From the NCBI GenBank assembly GCA_965267335.1, contig OZ253953.1:3472001-3536000 (forward strand): DNA of 64,000 nt, in the 5' to 3' direction. The notes below the pieces were generated by a model that had not been told where the DNA came from, did no database searches, and saw nothing but the letters and a program-made list of their open reading frames with translations. The translations under genes and the position numbers were made by a program. Positions 7,271 to 16,621 of this stretch are shown piece by piece (the stretch's first letter is position 1; every line of letters starts with the position of its first letter). This stretch comes from G965267335 sp965267335 (GTDB taxonomy: Bacteria; Bacteroidota; Bacteroidia; Cytophagales; JAAEPT01).

Positions 7271-8341
7271 ATGTCTCAAGATACTAAAAAATCACAAGGA
7301 ATTAAGGAAATCGCCAAACTGGCCAACGTTTCCATTGGTACCGTGGACCGCGTGATTCATGATCGCCCCGGAGTATCTGCGAAGACAAAAGAAAAAATCA
7401 ACAAGATCATCAAGGAGATTGGCTACGAGCCTAACCCTATCGCAAGACGGTTAGCTGGCTTTAACACCACCTATGAGATTGCTGTCATCATTCCTACTAC
7501 CAATGACTACAATCCCTACTGGGGACACTACCTGACAGGAATAGAACAGGCACAAGCCAATGTACGTCAGTTCGGTGTGGTCATCGAGACTATTCACTTC
7601 GATCAGGCTGATGAACAAAGTTTCAAAGATGCTGCAAAACAGTTTCTTTCTAATGGCTTCCAGGCAGCTGTTGTGGTACCTATCTTTCAGGAAGAAGCCA
7701 GAAAATTACTAAAAGAGTGTGAACTAAAGGGTCTTCCGGTCGTTTGTATTGATACTGACCTCCGTGATAGCAGTAAGCTTTCTTTTATTGGTCAAAACGC
7801 TTACGAAAGTGGAAAGCTCTCCGGAAAAATCATGTCGTGGTCACTGGACAAGTCTGACAAAGTACTGATCACCCACCTGACCCGACATAAAGACATTCAT
7901 TTCAACTTCCAGAATCGTGAAAATGGGTTTGTTGATTATTTGACAAAAGAATTTGGGTTGCCCGCTGAGAACATTATCAAATTCAAAACTGATGGTGTTG
8001 ATATCAGCCGATTGCAACAAGAACTGGAAAAGGAGTCTCTTCAAAAAGGTCCATTCAAAGGAATTTATTGTCCGAACACCCGGGCTTTCAAAGTAGCCAG
8101 GGCACTGAAAAAGGAAAAACCCTTCCTCATCGGATATGACCTTGTTGAAGAAAATGTGGAGCTGCTACGCTCGGGGGATATTGATGTACTTATCAGCCAA
8201 CACCCGGAAAAGCAATGCAACCAGGCCATTGACATACTTTATAAAAAGATTGTTGTCAAACAAGAGCCGGCAAGTAACATCAATGTAACCCTCGATGTCC
8301 TCATGAAGGAAAACATCGATTACTACCTGGAAAGTATTTAA
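7271..8341 (+). CDS. LacI-family transcriptional regulator
   Basis: I chose ATG 7271, preceded by AGAAAGGA. The open frame extends upstream to 7067, but that part would overlap the divergent gene and the operator. The 356-residue protein has the LacI helix-turn-helix at residues about 10-31 (IKEIAKLANVSIGTVDRVIHDR), the hinge (GYEPNPIARRLAG), and a periplasmic-binding-protein-like effector domain from about residue 68 to the end (IAVIIPTTNDYNPYW ... ISQHPEKQCNQA). The YNPYWGHYLTGIEQA segment resembles sugar-binding LacI/RbsB-type sensors. It lies 61 bases before the uronate genes and most likely controls them in response to a uronate-derived sugar (inference). Confidence 0.88.
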   Translation: MSQDTKKSQGIKEIAKLANVSIGTVDRVIHDRPGVSAKTKEKINKIIKEIGYEPNPIARRLAGFNTTYEIAVIIPTTNDYNPYWGHYLTGIEQAQANVRQFGVVIETIHFDQADEQSFKDAAKQFLSNGFQAAVVVPIFQEEARKLLKECELKGLPVVCIDTDLRDSSKLSFIGQNAYESGKLSGKIMSWSLDKSDKVLITHLTRHKDIHFNFQNRENGFVDYLTKEFGLPAENIIKFKTDGVDISRLQQELEKESLQKGPFKGIYCPNTRAFKVARALKKEKPFLIGYDLVEENVELLRSGDIDVLISQHPEKQCNQAIDILYKKIVVKQEPASNINVTLDVLMKENIDYYLESI

Positions 8342-8402
8342 TTAAACTCAATGAATTAAGGCACAAAACTTGTACTCATAAAAAGTAAAAAAACATCAAA
8401 TA

Positions 8403-9896
8403 GTGTTAGCGTACACGAAACATATTAAGACAATTTTATTACTAAGCCTGCTCTCAACAGCAAGCGTAGCGCAGTACAAAGACGAAAGTCGATTCATGGA
8501 TTGGTCAAAGGCAGGGGCTGATACCAGTATTCGATCTACATTTACCAAAGAATACAATGTTACCAAGTATGGTATACAGCCAAATGGCAAAACGGATATC
8601 TCTGACCGACTCAGAAAGATTATCTCCAAAGCCAAACCCTATAGCATCATTTACTTCCCTGAAGGAGAATATGCCCTCAATTCCTCTATTGACATTCCTT
8701 CGAATATCATCATACGAGGTGCCGGAATTCACAAGACTAAGTTTCATTGCCGCACGCTCAAGCTCAACTTCAGAGGTATTTTTCATGTTGCTTCTTTTGA
8801 CCGGCTCGACAAAACGCACTTAAGCCAGGCAGCCACAAAAGGTAGTACTCAGTTTTCAGTCGAAAACACCGCGGGATACAGCAAAGGCGACATCATCGAA
8901 ATCATGATGGAAAACGATCCGGACATCATGTACACACAGGAGCGATGGAACCAAAGCTGGGCCGCTACCGCTCGCGGGCAAATACTTGAAGTCACTGAGG
9001 TAAATGGTGGTGTGATCACTGTCGACAAACCATTAAGACTTGATTACGATTTAAAAGACAAACCTTTCATCTACAGGCAAAGTGCACAAAGGAACATTGG
9101 CTTCGAAAATTTCAGTATTGAGAATTACACAAAAGAAGACCTGATCACAATTTACTTCAAAGAAGCACGAAACTGCTGGGTCGACAATGTATATAGCATC
9201 AATACTGTCAAAATGCATGTGATGTGGGAGACCTCCAGCCACTGCTCATTAACCAACTCTTTTTTCAAAGGCACCTTCAAATACTCAGGAGGCGGTGAAG
9301 GCTACGGAGTTGTTTGCTCCAACCACACCAGTGATTGCCTGGTCGAAAACAATATTTTCACCGGACTGCGACACTCTATGATGACAAAGAAAGGGGCCAA
9401 TGGAAATGTATTTGTCAACAACTATTCATTTGGCGGTCAATGGGATCATGGTCCGCGCTCCCCGGCTGACATTAGTATTCATGGACATTTCAGCTACATG
9501 AACCTTTTTGAAGGAAACATAGTGGAACGAATTACTTCAGCTGACCACTGGGGACCTTCAGGACCAGGCACGACCTTCCTCAGAAACATCGTGGTCAAAG
9601 ACAATATCGAAGTCAAAGACAAATCGATTAAGCAAAACGTAATCGCCAATGCACTACTCGAGGGAAAAGTAAAAATTTATGATGAAAACATTGACCCTCT
9701 CAACGAAGGGAATCAAGTAAATGGTGTGGTAGAAAACCCAAAGAGCACCATTCCAAAATCTTTATACTTCCAAGAAAAACCAATCTACTTCGGTAATAAT
9801 CCATGGCCTTTGACTGGGTCCAAATTAGCCACCGGAGAAGAGAGTCTACCCTCCAAAGAACGATACGAAAAAGAATTTTTGAGTACTAAAAAGTGA
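8403..9896 (+). CDS. Exported beta-helix protein, putative polysaccharide lyase
   Basis: GTG start at 8403 gives a signal peptide (ILLLSLLSTASVAQ). Residues about 50-110 match the pectate-lyase-3 type start of a right-handed beta-helix (YNVTKYGIQPNGKTDISDRLRKII, IIYFPEGEYAL, IIIRGAG). Residues 230-420 are a run of beta-helix coils (NIGFENFSIENYT, NCWVDNVYSINT, HCSLTNSFFKG, DCLVENNIFTGLRHSM, NVFVNNYSFGG, MNLFEGNIVERI). The WDHGPRSP and HGHFSYMN segments sit in the putative cleft. Its place as first gene before kduI, kduD and GH88 suggests it cleaves a uronate-containing polysaccharide by beta-elimination. The substrate (pectin, ulvan, glucuronan or other) cannot be told. There is no T9SS sorting tail, so it may remain periplasmic. 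Confidence 0.7.
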   Translation: MLAYTKHIKTILLLSLLSTASVAQYKDESRFMDWSKAGADTSIRSTFTKEYNVTKYGIQPNGKTDISDRLRKIISKAKPYSIIYFPEGEYALNSSIDIPSNIIIRGAGIHKTKFHCRTLKLNFRGIFHVASFDRLDKTHLSQAATKGSTQFSVENTAGYSKGDIIEIMMENDPDIMYTQERWNQSWAATARGQILEVTEVNGGVITVDKPLRLDYDLKDKPFIYRQSAQRNIGFENFSIENYTKEDLITIYFKEARNCWVDNVYSINTVKMHVMWETSSHCSLTNSFFKGTFKYSGGGEGYGVVCSNHTSDCLVENNIFTGLRHSMMTKKGANGNVFVNNYSFGGQWDHGPRSPADISIHGHFSYMNLFEGNIVERITSADHWGPSGPGTTFLRNIVVKDNIEVKDKSIKQNVIANALLEGKVKIYDENIDPLNEGNQVNGVVENPKSTIPKSLYFQEKPIYFGNNPWPLTGSKLATGEESLPSKERYEKEFLSTKK

Positions 9897-9900
9897 TAAG

Positions 9901-10728
9901 ATGGAAAACAGGTATGCGTGCCATCCACAGGATGTAAAACATTATGACACACAACGATTGAGGGATAACTTCCTCCTGGATCAACTAATGACTCCAGGCA
10001 AAACAAAATTCTTCTACACCCATTATGACCGCTTTATTGTCGGTGGAATTGTTCCCCAAAAGCCGATAAAGCTCGAAGCCACAGACGAACTAAAGGCCGA
10101 TTACTTTCTGGAAAGACGGGAAATGGGCATTATTAACGTAGGAAATTCCGGTAACGTAAACGTAGATGGAAAGAGCTACGCTCTGGCTCACAAAGAATGT
10201 TTGTACATCGGTAAGGGAGTGAAAGATGTTACTTTTGAAAGTGACTCCTCCAGTGATCCGGCAAAGTACTATATCTGCTCTTGTCCCGCACATGCCTCCT
10301 ATCCTACTACAAAGTACACCCTGGACGATGCGGAACCCATGACAATTGGAAGCGCTTCAGAATGCAATGAAAGAACGATCTATAAATTTATTCACCAAAA
10401 AGGTGTTCAGAGTTGTCAACTTGTTATGGGAATGACCATGTTCTCCCCCGGAAGTATATGGAACACCATGCCGGCTCATGTGCATGATCGTAGGATGGAA
10501 GCCTATTTCTACTTTGATATGCAAGATGATGCACGAGTCATCCACTTCATGGGTGAGCCCCAGGAAAGTCGTCATATCGTTGTCAAAAATGATGAAGGAA
10601 TTATTTCCCCACCCTGGTCGATGCACTTTGGCGCAGGGACAAGTAGCTACACCTTCATTTGGGCGATGGCTGGCGAAAACCTCGACTATACTGACATGGA
10701 TCCCGTAACACTAGAAGAACTTAGATAA
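9901..10728 (+). CDS. kduI: 5-dehydro-4-deoxy-D-glucuronate isomerase KduI
   Basis: A 275-residue cytosolic cupin, full length for the family. It converts 5-keto-4-deoxyuronate (DKI), formed spontaneously from unsaturated uronates, to 3-deoxy-D-glycero-2,5-hexodiulosonate (DKII). The zinc ligands are visible: H-V-H followed five residues later by E in NTMPAHVHDRRMEAYFYF, and the C-terminal His in ISPPWSMHFGAGTSSY. The N-terminal half has the family motif LDQLMTPGKTKFFYTHYDRFIVGG. It starts 4 bases after the lyase-like gene and is followed 4 bases later by kduD. Together with GH88 this defines the classic uronate route to KDG. Confidence 0.95.
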   Translation: MENRYACHPQDVKHYDTQRLRDNFLLDQLMTPGKTKFFYTHYDRFIVGGIVPQKPIKLEATDELKADYFLERREMGIINVGNSGNVNVDGKSYALAHKECLYIGKGVKDVTFESDSSSDPAKYYICSCPAHASYPTTKYTLDDAEPMTIGSASECNERTIYKFIHQKGVQSCQLVMGMTMFSPGSIWNTMPAHVHDRRMEAYFYFDMQDDARVIHFMGEPQESRHIVVKNDEGIISPPWSMHFGAGTSSYTFIWAMAGENLDYTDMDPVTLEELR

Positions 10729-10732
10729 GCAC

Positions 10733-11514
10733 ATGGATACCCGAACACTATTTGATCTCAACGGTAAAATAGCCCTGGTAACAGGAGCGGTACAAGGTCT
10801 TGGCAAAAGCATGGCTACCGGACTTGGACAGGCAGGAGCTACGATTGTATTCAATGGACGTAACGCTGATAAAGTAGAGAAGGCACGAAAGGAATATGAA
10901 GCCAAGGTATCATCGCACACGGTTATGTTTTCGATGTCACCAATACCAGTCAAGTCAATGAAGCAATCAACAAAATAGAAAATGAAGTCGGTGCCATTGA
11001 CATCTTGATCAACAATGCAGGAGTTATGAGAAAGGCTCCTTTAGAGCAGCTGGGTGATGACGATTGGTCAACGGTACTCGACATCAACCTGAGTGGCCCA
11101 TTCAAAGTAGCAAGGGCCGTGGCTGGTAAAATGATACCGCGCAAATCTGGTAAAATAATAAACATCAACTCAATGATGAGTGAATTGGGGCGACCAACCG
11201 TAGGTGCTTATGCAGCAGCAAAGGGTGGATTAAAAATGTTGACCAGAAACATGGCTGTCGAATGGGCAAGACACAATATCCAGGTCAACGGAATTGGCCC
11301 GGGTTATCATCTGACTGCAATTACTCAGCCCCTTAAGGACAATCCGAAGTTCAATGATCTGCTCATGGCCCGTACACCGGCTAAGCGCTGGGGTACACCG
11401 GAAGACCTTATAGGTCCGGCCATATTTCTAAGTAGCGATGCTTCATCATTTGTCAATGGCCATATTTTGTACGTTGATGGTGGAATTCTTGCTTCTTTTG
11501 GTGATAATGAATGA
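10733..11514 (+). pseudogene. kduD: kduD (DKII reductase, SDR) interrupted by a frameshift
   Basis: Two adjacent frames add up to one short-chain dehydrogenase of about 260 residues. The first (10733 to about 10906) holds the NAD-binding TGAVQGLGKS motif and FNGRN. The second runs to 11514 and holds INNAGVM, the catalytic Ser region (ININSMMSELG), YAAAK, and the C-terminal FLSSDASSFVNGHILYVDGG. At 10904-10908 the sequence AAGGT should read AAGGGT; restoring one G gives continuous SDR sequence through the junction (EAKGIIAHGYVFDVTN). KduD reduces DKII to 2-keto-3-deoxygluconate with NADH. Everything else in the gene is well conserved, so this is a very recent mutation or a sequencing error in a short G run. 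Unframed, translation would stop at 10978. Confidence 0.85.
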
Positions 11515-11537
11515 TTGTTATGGTTAAGCAAAAACTA

Positions 11538-12755
11538 ATGAACAAAACGCTTTACATACTCACCCTCCCCATACTTCTTCTAAGTTGTAGCAAGGAGAAA
11601 CCCAAAGAAATTCCTACTTGTGTACCAGCTGATGAGTACAGTTTTATAGACTCTGCATTCAAAAGGTCCGATGAATTATACAGGCTTTCTCTTCAAGTCA
11701 ATACTAATCTTGACAGCATCCCCAGATCAATCAAAAACAATGGTGATATCCACTATGGCAAGCGTGGTGACTGGACTTGTGGCTTTTACCCAGGCAGCAT
11801 GTGGTACCTTTATGAATACACGAACGATCAGTTCTGGAAAGAGAGCGCACAAAAATGGACGGAAAATATAGAGTCGGTAAAAGACAAAAAGACCACGCAT
11901 GACATTGGATTCATGATCTACTGTAGCTTCGGAAACGGCTATCGTCTCACCAAAGACACACACTATCTGTCAGTAATCAACCATGCCAGTAATACTTTAA
12001 TTCAGCGATTCGATCCGGATGTGGGTTGCACAAAATCCTGGAATCGATACAAATTCTCAGAAAAATGGCAATTCCCTGTAATCATTGACAACATGATGAA
12101 TCTGGAAATGTTATTCTTCTCTTCACAGCAAACGGGAGACAGCGCCTTTTATAAAGTTGCCGATAGCCATGCCGCCACGACCATGCAAAACCACTTCAGA
12201 GATGATTACAGCAGTTTTCATGTGGTAGATTATGATTCTATAACCGGTGAAGTTATTCAGAAAAACACACATCAGGGAATCAATGACACTTCATCCTGGG
12301 CTCGCGGACAAACCTGGGGACTATATGGCTTCACCTATAGCTTTAGGGAAACCGGTGATTCTGCCTATTTACAACAAGCCATCAATATTGCTGATTATAT
12401 TATAAATAACCCTTTGATACCAGAGGACAATATTCCATTATGGGACTATTGCGACCCAGATCCGAATGCACCGAGAGACGCAAGTGCCGCAGCCTTGACA
12501 GCATCAGCACTACTGGAACTCATGGATTATGTAGATAAAGAAAAATCCGAGGAGTACTTTAACTATTCAGTTGATGTACTACGAACCTTATCATCCAATG
12601 AGTACCTTAACAAGCCTGGAGAAAACCATAACTTCATCCTACTCCACTGTACAGGAAACTATCCTAAGGGAACAGAAATCGACAAGCCACTCTCCTACGG
12701 AGACTACTACTATTTGGAAGCACTTCTCCGACTAAAAAATAAAATTGATCGATGA
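11538..12755 (+). CDS. GH88 unsaturated uronyl hydrolase, lipoprotein
   Basis: I prefer ATG 11538 because it gives a compact lipoprotein signal (MNKTLYILTLPILLLSCSKE). An ATG at 11511 overlapping the kduD stop is also possible. The 405-residue protein has the (alpha/alpha)6 GH88 pattern: DWTCGFYPGSMWYLYEYT, then HDIGF with Asp122 and PVIIDNMMNLEML with Asp184, corresponding to the two catalytic Asp residues of Bacillus UGL, then SSWARGQTWGLYGF and DASAAALTASALLEL. It hydrates the terminal unsaturated uronic acid left by the lyase, releasing a sugar that rearranges to the KduI substrate. The acyl anchor suggests action at the inner or outer membrane. The next gene overlaps by 4 bases. Confidence 0.92.
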   Translation: MNKTLYILTLPILLLSCSKEKPKEIPTCVPADEYSFIDSAFKRSDELYRLSLQVNTNLDSIPRSIKNNGDIHYGKRGDWTCGFYPGSMWYLYEYTNDQFWKESAQKWTENIESVKDKKTTHDIGFMIYCSFGNGYRLTKDTHYLSVINHASNTLIQRFDPDVGCTKSWNRYKFSEKWQFPVIIDNMMNLEMLFFSSQQTGDSAFYKVADSHAATTMQNHFRDDYSSFHVVDYDSITGEVIQKNTHQGINDTSSWARGQTWGLYGFTYSFRETGDSAYLQQAINIADYIINNPLIPEDNIPLWDYCDPDPNAPRDASAAALTASALLELMDYVDKEKSEEYFNYSVDVLRTLSSNEYLNKPGENHNFILLHCTGNYPKGTEIDKPLSYGDYYYLEALLRLKNKIDR

Positions 12756-13993
12756 AAAATTTCTTCTCAATTCTGTTCCTTTCATCATTGCTTTTCGCCT
12801 GTGAATCAAACCCGAACACAGCAGAAAAGAACACAAAACCAGTTATTTTAATTACTAATCCGGGCGCAAATGAATTGACCGAAAAACCGGTAGTGCTTTC
12901 AAGGAAATTCATTGCTTTAAAATTTGATCTGGCTTTTGATTCTGGTCTATGCGTTACTCAAAACGGGAAAGAGGTGTGTTTTCAAACAGATGATATTGAT
13001 CAGGATGGTGAATGGGATGAGCTACTTCTCTTGCTAGACATCAAGCCAGGCTCAACAGACACAGTGGTTATATCAAATACAGACTCACCACAAACATGGC
13101 CTAAAGCCACCCAAACAAGACTGGCCTATAGTCCTAACTTCAGTGACACATTTAATTTGGTTACCAATCACTCCAGACCGTACCACTATGTAGCAGAGAA
13201 TGACAAGTGGCTCTATCAATATGAGGGCATTGGATGGGAAAATGACAAAGTTGCTTTCAGGCACTATTTTGACTCGCGCAATGGAAAAGACATTTTCGGC
13301 AAGAAAACAGATCAGCTCGTTTTGGACTCAATAGGTTTACCACGACACACAGAAGCCGGGGACTACCACAAGGAGCTTTGGTGGGGCATGGACGTGTTAA
13401 AGGTTGGCAATTCATTAGGCGCAGGAGCCATAGCAATGCAGATTGGAGATAGTCTATACCGACTGGGTCAAACAGATTCTGCCAAATATATTCACATCGC
13501 TGACGGACCATTACGATCGACATTTGAGATTAGATATAAAGGTTGGAAAATACGTAACAAAGAATATTCCGTCACTGAGCGTATTTCGATATGGAAAGGA
13601 AAGTATTGGTATGAAAACAAAGTAAGTGTGACGCCTAAACCAGATGGTGCCCTGGCAACCGGAATAGTAACACTAAAAACACCTAACCAACCTACGTTAA
13701 TTGAAAATAATGGCTACAAAGCACTAATTTCCCATGACCAGCAGAGTGAAAACAAGGACTTTCTCGGAATGGCAATTATAGTTAACGAGGATGACTATAT
13801 TTTATCTTCTACTGCGGATAGTTTGAATGGTGACATCACCGCAACCTCAGTCCTTACACTCAAGAATAACAGCTCATATTACTTCTTCGCAGGCTGGGAA
13901 AAGTCGGATCAACTATTTTCAGACCATGCGTATTTCAAAAAACGAGTTCTCGAACAGGCTACAAACATAACTCAGGAGACACTTATCGAATAA
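12752..13993 (+). CDS. DUF4861-family lipoprotein
   Basis: A 413-residue lipoprotein (MKNFFSILFLSSLLFACESN, lipobox LFAC) whose ATG overlaps the GH88 stop. The body matches the DUF4861 family: an N-terminal beta domain (FDLAFDSGLCVTQNGKEVCFQTDDIDQDGEWDELLLLLDI) with a DxDxDGxxDE calcium-like loop, then ENDKVAFRHYFDSRNGKDIFGK, HTEAGDYHKELWWGMDVLKVG and GAGAIAM, typical of this family in ulvan, pectin and heparin utilisation loci. No activity is established to my knowledge. Operon position ties it to uronate oligosaccharide processing. Its 3' end overlaps the convergent DinB-like gene by 11 bases. Confidence 0.8.
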   Translation: MKNFFSILFLSSLLFACESNPNTAEKNTKPVILITNPGANELTEKPVVLSRKFIALKFDLAFDSGLCVTQNGKEVCFQTDDIDQDGEWDELLLLLDIKPGSTDTVVISNTDSPQTWPKATQTRLAYSPNFSDTFNLVTNHSRPYHYVAENDKWLYQYEGIGWENDKVAFRHYFDSRNGKDIFGKKTDQLVLDSIGLPRHTEAGDYHKELWWGMDVLKVGNSLGAGAIAMQIGDSLYRLGQTDSAKYIHIADGPLRSTFEIRYKGWKIRNKEYSVTERISIWKGKYWYENKVSVTPKPDGALATGIVTLKTPNQPTLIENNGYKALISHDQQSENKDFLGMAIIVNEDDYILSSTADSLNGDITATSVLTLKNNSSYYFFAGWEKSDQLFSDHAYFKKRVLEQATNITQETLIE

Positions 13994-14510
13994 GCCTTTT
14001 ATCCAATCTTTTCTTTTGCTTAAGGTGATGCTTAAAATGCATTTCAATCAGTTTATACCATTCAAAAGCATTAAGAAAGCCAAACATCCGATGCTCGGTC
14101 TTGTAATTCTTGTCTGCCTTAGTAAGTAAAGCAGAAGCCTCATTCATCTCTTTAAGAAGCTTGATCATGTTGTTTTTTGCTTCCTTAACATTCTCAGGCT
14201 GTTCTGGTGGATTTTTTTCGTGAGCAGGAGACTTCACTTTTTTATTGGACATACTCCCAAATAAAAAGAGCATCTTTCCTTTAAATTTTTTCTTCCCCTT
14301 CTTAGTTCCGTTCCTTTGGTTGATACAATCGTGAATGTGCTTGAGGTGGTAATTGATCGTCCCCAGTGAGAGGTGGTTGTAGAGTTGACCGAGTGACCAT
14401 TCTTGTTCACTTGGTTTATCTAAAAATGGTTCATCATTATAGTTATCCAATGAGTGCAACCAATACAATCCGATTTTTTCGAATTGCTTATAAAATTTCT
14501 TAGTATCCAT
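13983..14510 (-). CDS. DinB-superfamily protein
   Basis: ATG 14510 (a TTG precedes it) gives 175 residues. The N-terminal KPSEQEWSLGQLYNHLSLGTINYHLKHI has the DinB/YfiT four-helix pattern with a His of the metal triad (NHL), and the last helices hold LIEMHFKHHLKQKKRL with a second His cluster. These proteins are often metal- and thiol-dependent transferases or stress proteins; the substrate is unknown. A lysine-rich insertion (about residues 90-120, GTKKGKKKFKGK ... KKVKSPAHEKNPPEQP) breaks the fold and may bind nucleic acid or membrane. Convergent with the uronate operon and probably unrelated to it. Confidence 0.65.
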   Translation of the reverse strand: MDTKKFYKQFEKIGLYWLHSLDNYNDEPFLDKPSEQEWSLGQLYNHLSLGTINYHLKHIHDCINQRNGTKKGKKKFKGKMLFLFGSMSNKKVKSPAHEKNPPEQPENVKEAKNNMIKLLKEMNEASALLTKADKNYKTEHRMFGFLNAFEWYKLIEMHFKHHLKQKKRLDKRLIR

Positions 14511-14621
14511 CAATTTTTACACTGAGCGAGCGCGCTAAAATAATGAAATATCTCTACCAATTGCATTACTAGACTTCCGTTTTTTTTAATAAAAATTTCA
14601 TCAATTATTATATCTTTAAAA

Positions 14622-16550
14622 GTGCTTCGGAAAGTAAGTATCAAAATAAAGCTCACCATCTACGTCACTCTAATTCTGAGTGGAGCCATTTTATTTGTAA
14701 CCCTTGCTTCTTATTTCACAACCAAGTCAGAACTACAAAACTCGATCAAGGAACGGTTTGAAGTAATCACAGAGCTAAAAGCTCAGGAAATTCAAGAGTA
14801 TTTTGATGATGTAAATTCCGGTATATCACTTCTTCAAAACTCATCTATACTAAGGAAGTCGCTACCAACTTTCCTTAATTATTACGGTACCGACAATGAT
14901 TCACTGAAAGAAATTTTGGAGTCACACTACGCAGTCATTAATGATGAATACGAATCAGTAAAGCGTGCATTTAAATTTCATCAGGCGATTCTTATCAATA
15001 AATCAGGACAAATTATTTACGGCACGAACAATTGGAAAAATATCGATGGAAAAATTGACCCTAAACTCATTCAACAGGCTGGGGACACTATTGTTCAAAG
15101 TAAGGTATACGAGGTCACCAATCCGAGAACAGGGGTTAAAAATTTTGCAAGCTATGTGATTGCTCCCGTCAAATATGAAAATGAAGGTGCCATAGCCTAT
15201 ATATGCGTAGAGTTATTTTTAAATGATCTCTATGAACAAATTCAAAACACCAATGGCCTGGGAAATACAGGTGAAGTTGTTCTTGGTTCTTTAGAAAAAG
15301 ACACAATTACTGTCATCAACCCTCTTAGGAACAATGAATTTGCGGCCTTAAAAATGAAAATACGGCTTGGTAGTGAAAAAGCACTTCCACTTCAGGAAGC
15401 AGTGAAAGGAAAACATGATTATGGTATTTCGGTTGATTATCGAGGGATTAAAGTCCTCGCAATATGGAGATATATTCCACAAACTAATTGGGGGATAGTT
15501 TTCAAAATCGACCAGTATGAAGTTTTTAAACCTCTAGCAAAACTCAAGGGAAGAGTTTTTATTATGAGTACCGTTTTACTGGTGTTTGTAGTACTTATCT
15601 CTGCAATATTTGCAGATAGGTTCATTCGACCTATCATTATGATCCGCGATAACATCATCAGCCTGGCCAATGGGAGATTCCCCAAAAGAATCAAATACTT
15701 CAAAAAAGATGAAATTGCTGAAACAGTGAATTCACTTAATATGCACATCAAAAATCTAAAAAATTCGACTGAATTTGCCAGCAAGATTGAACAAGGAGAA
15801 CTGGATTTTGAAATCAGCAATGAAGGAAAAAATGATGTACTCAGCTCCTCGCTAACTTCTATGAGAGATAGCCTGATTAAAGTATCTGAGGAAAACGAGA
15901 AAAGAAAGTGGGCGACCGAAGGCCAGGCACTACACGTTGAAATACTTCGAAATAACACAAACAGCATCAAGAAGCTTGCCGAAGAACTCATAAAATCACT
16001 GGTTCCCTATATCGGAGGGCATTTTGGAGCACTTTACTCCGTAACCCGGGACAATAAAAGAAAAGAATACCTACAGCTACAATCAACATATGCCTTCGAA
16101 GCTACGGGTCACGAACAAATTGAGATCGGCCAAACACTGGTAGGACAATGCGCACTTGAGAAGAAAACAATCATCGTTGATGAAACTTCTGAGGAATTCA
16201 TGAAGGTTTCATCAGGCCTTGGAGACGCAGCCCCCAGGCATCTGATACTCATTCCACTCAAAGTGAATGAAGATGTATACGGAGTAATTGAAATTGGTTC
16301 ATTCAACAAACTGGAAGATTATCAAATTGAGTTTCTTGAAAAGCTAGGGGAAAGTATTGGCTCCACTATTCTTTCCGTACAGGCAGCAGATCGCAACCGA
16401 GAGCTTCTTGAGTCCTTCCAGAAAAGTAGCCTTGCCAGCGCAAAAGTTGCTATCACAGACAAGCTCAAGCAGCAAAAGGCAGAACTCCAAGAAGAAAACA
16501 GGTTATTGAAAGAAGAACTTGAGAGGCTTAAAAAAGATAAAGAAACCTAA
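14622..16550 (+). CDS. Cache-HAMP-GAF membrane sensor without output domain
   Basis: A 642-residue protein starting at GTG 14622. It has TM1 at about residues 10-30 (IYVTLILSGAILFVTLASYF), an extracytoplasmic double-Cache-like sensor to about 305 (containing INKSGQIIYGT and TNWGIVFKID), TM2 at about 312-332 (VLLVFVVLISAIF), HAMP to about 385, a coiled linker, and GAF at about 445-590 (HFGALYSV, LIPLKVNEDVYGVIEIGS). It ends in a coiled coil (KLKQQKAELQEENRLLKEELERLKK). No methyl-accepting, kinase, cyclase or phosphodiesterase domain is visible, so output must go through partner proteins. TATATCTTTAAAA just upstream may be the -7 region, which would leave almost no 5' leader. Confidence 0.8.
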   Translation: MLRKVSIKIKLTIYVTLILSGAILFVTLASYFTTKSELQNSIKERFEVITELKAQEIQEYFDDVNSGISLLQNSSILRKSLPTFLNYYGTDNDSLKEILESHYAVINDEYESVKRAFKFHQAILINKSGQIIYGTNNWKNIDGKIDPKLIQQAGDTIVQSKVYEVTNPRTGVKNFASYVIAPVKYENEGAIAYICVELFLNDLYEQIQNTNGLGNTGEVVLGSLEKDTITVINPLRNNEFAALKMKIRLGSEKALPLQEAVKGKHDYGISVDYRGIKVLAIWRYIPQTNWGIVFKIDQYEVFKPLAKLKGRVFIMSTVLLVFVVLISAIFADRFIRPIIMIRDNIISLANGRFPKRIKYFKKDEIAETVNSLNMHIKNLKNSTEFASKIEQGELDFEISNEGKNDVLSSSLTSMRDSLIKVSEENEKRKWATEGQALHVEILRNNTNSIKKLAEELIKSLVPYIGGHFGALYSVTRDNKRKEYLQLQSTYAFEATGHEQIEIGQTLVGQCALEKKTIIVDETSEEFMKVSSGLGDAAPRHLILIPLKVNEDVYGVIEIGSFNKLEDYQIEFLEKLGESIGSTILSVQAADRNRELLESFQKSSLASAKVAITDKLKQQKAELQEENRLLKEELERLKKDKET

Positions 16551-16621
16551 ATGTCAGACCTTTAACTATTTAAGCGACACACATAACTTAGACATCTTAA
16601 ATCTTAAGTCTTACCACTCTG

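Noticed and set aside
8403..8416. Second LacI-type operator at the lyase start
   Set aside because: Only 10 of 14 positions are palindromic and the spacing differs from the 7225-7238 site; kept only as a remark.
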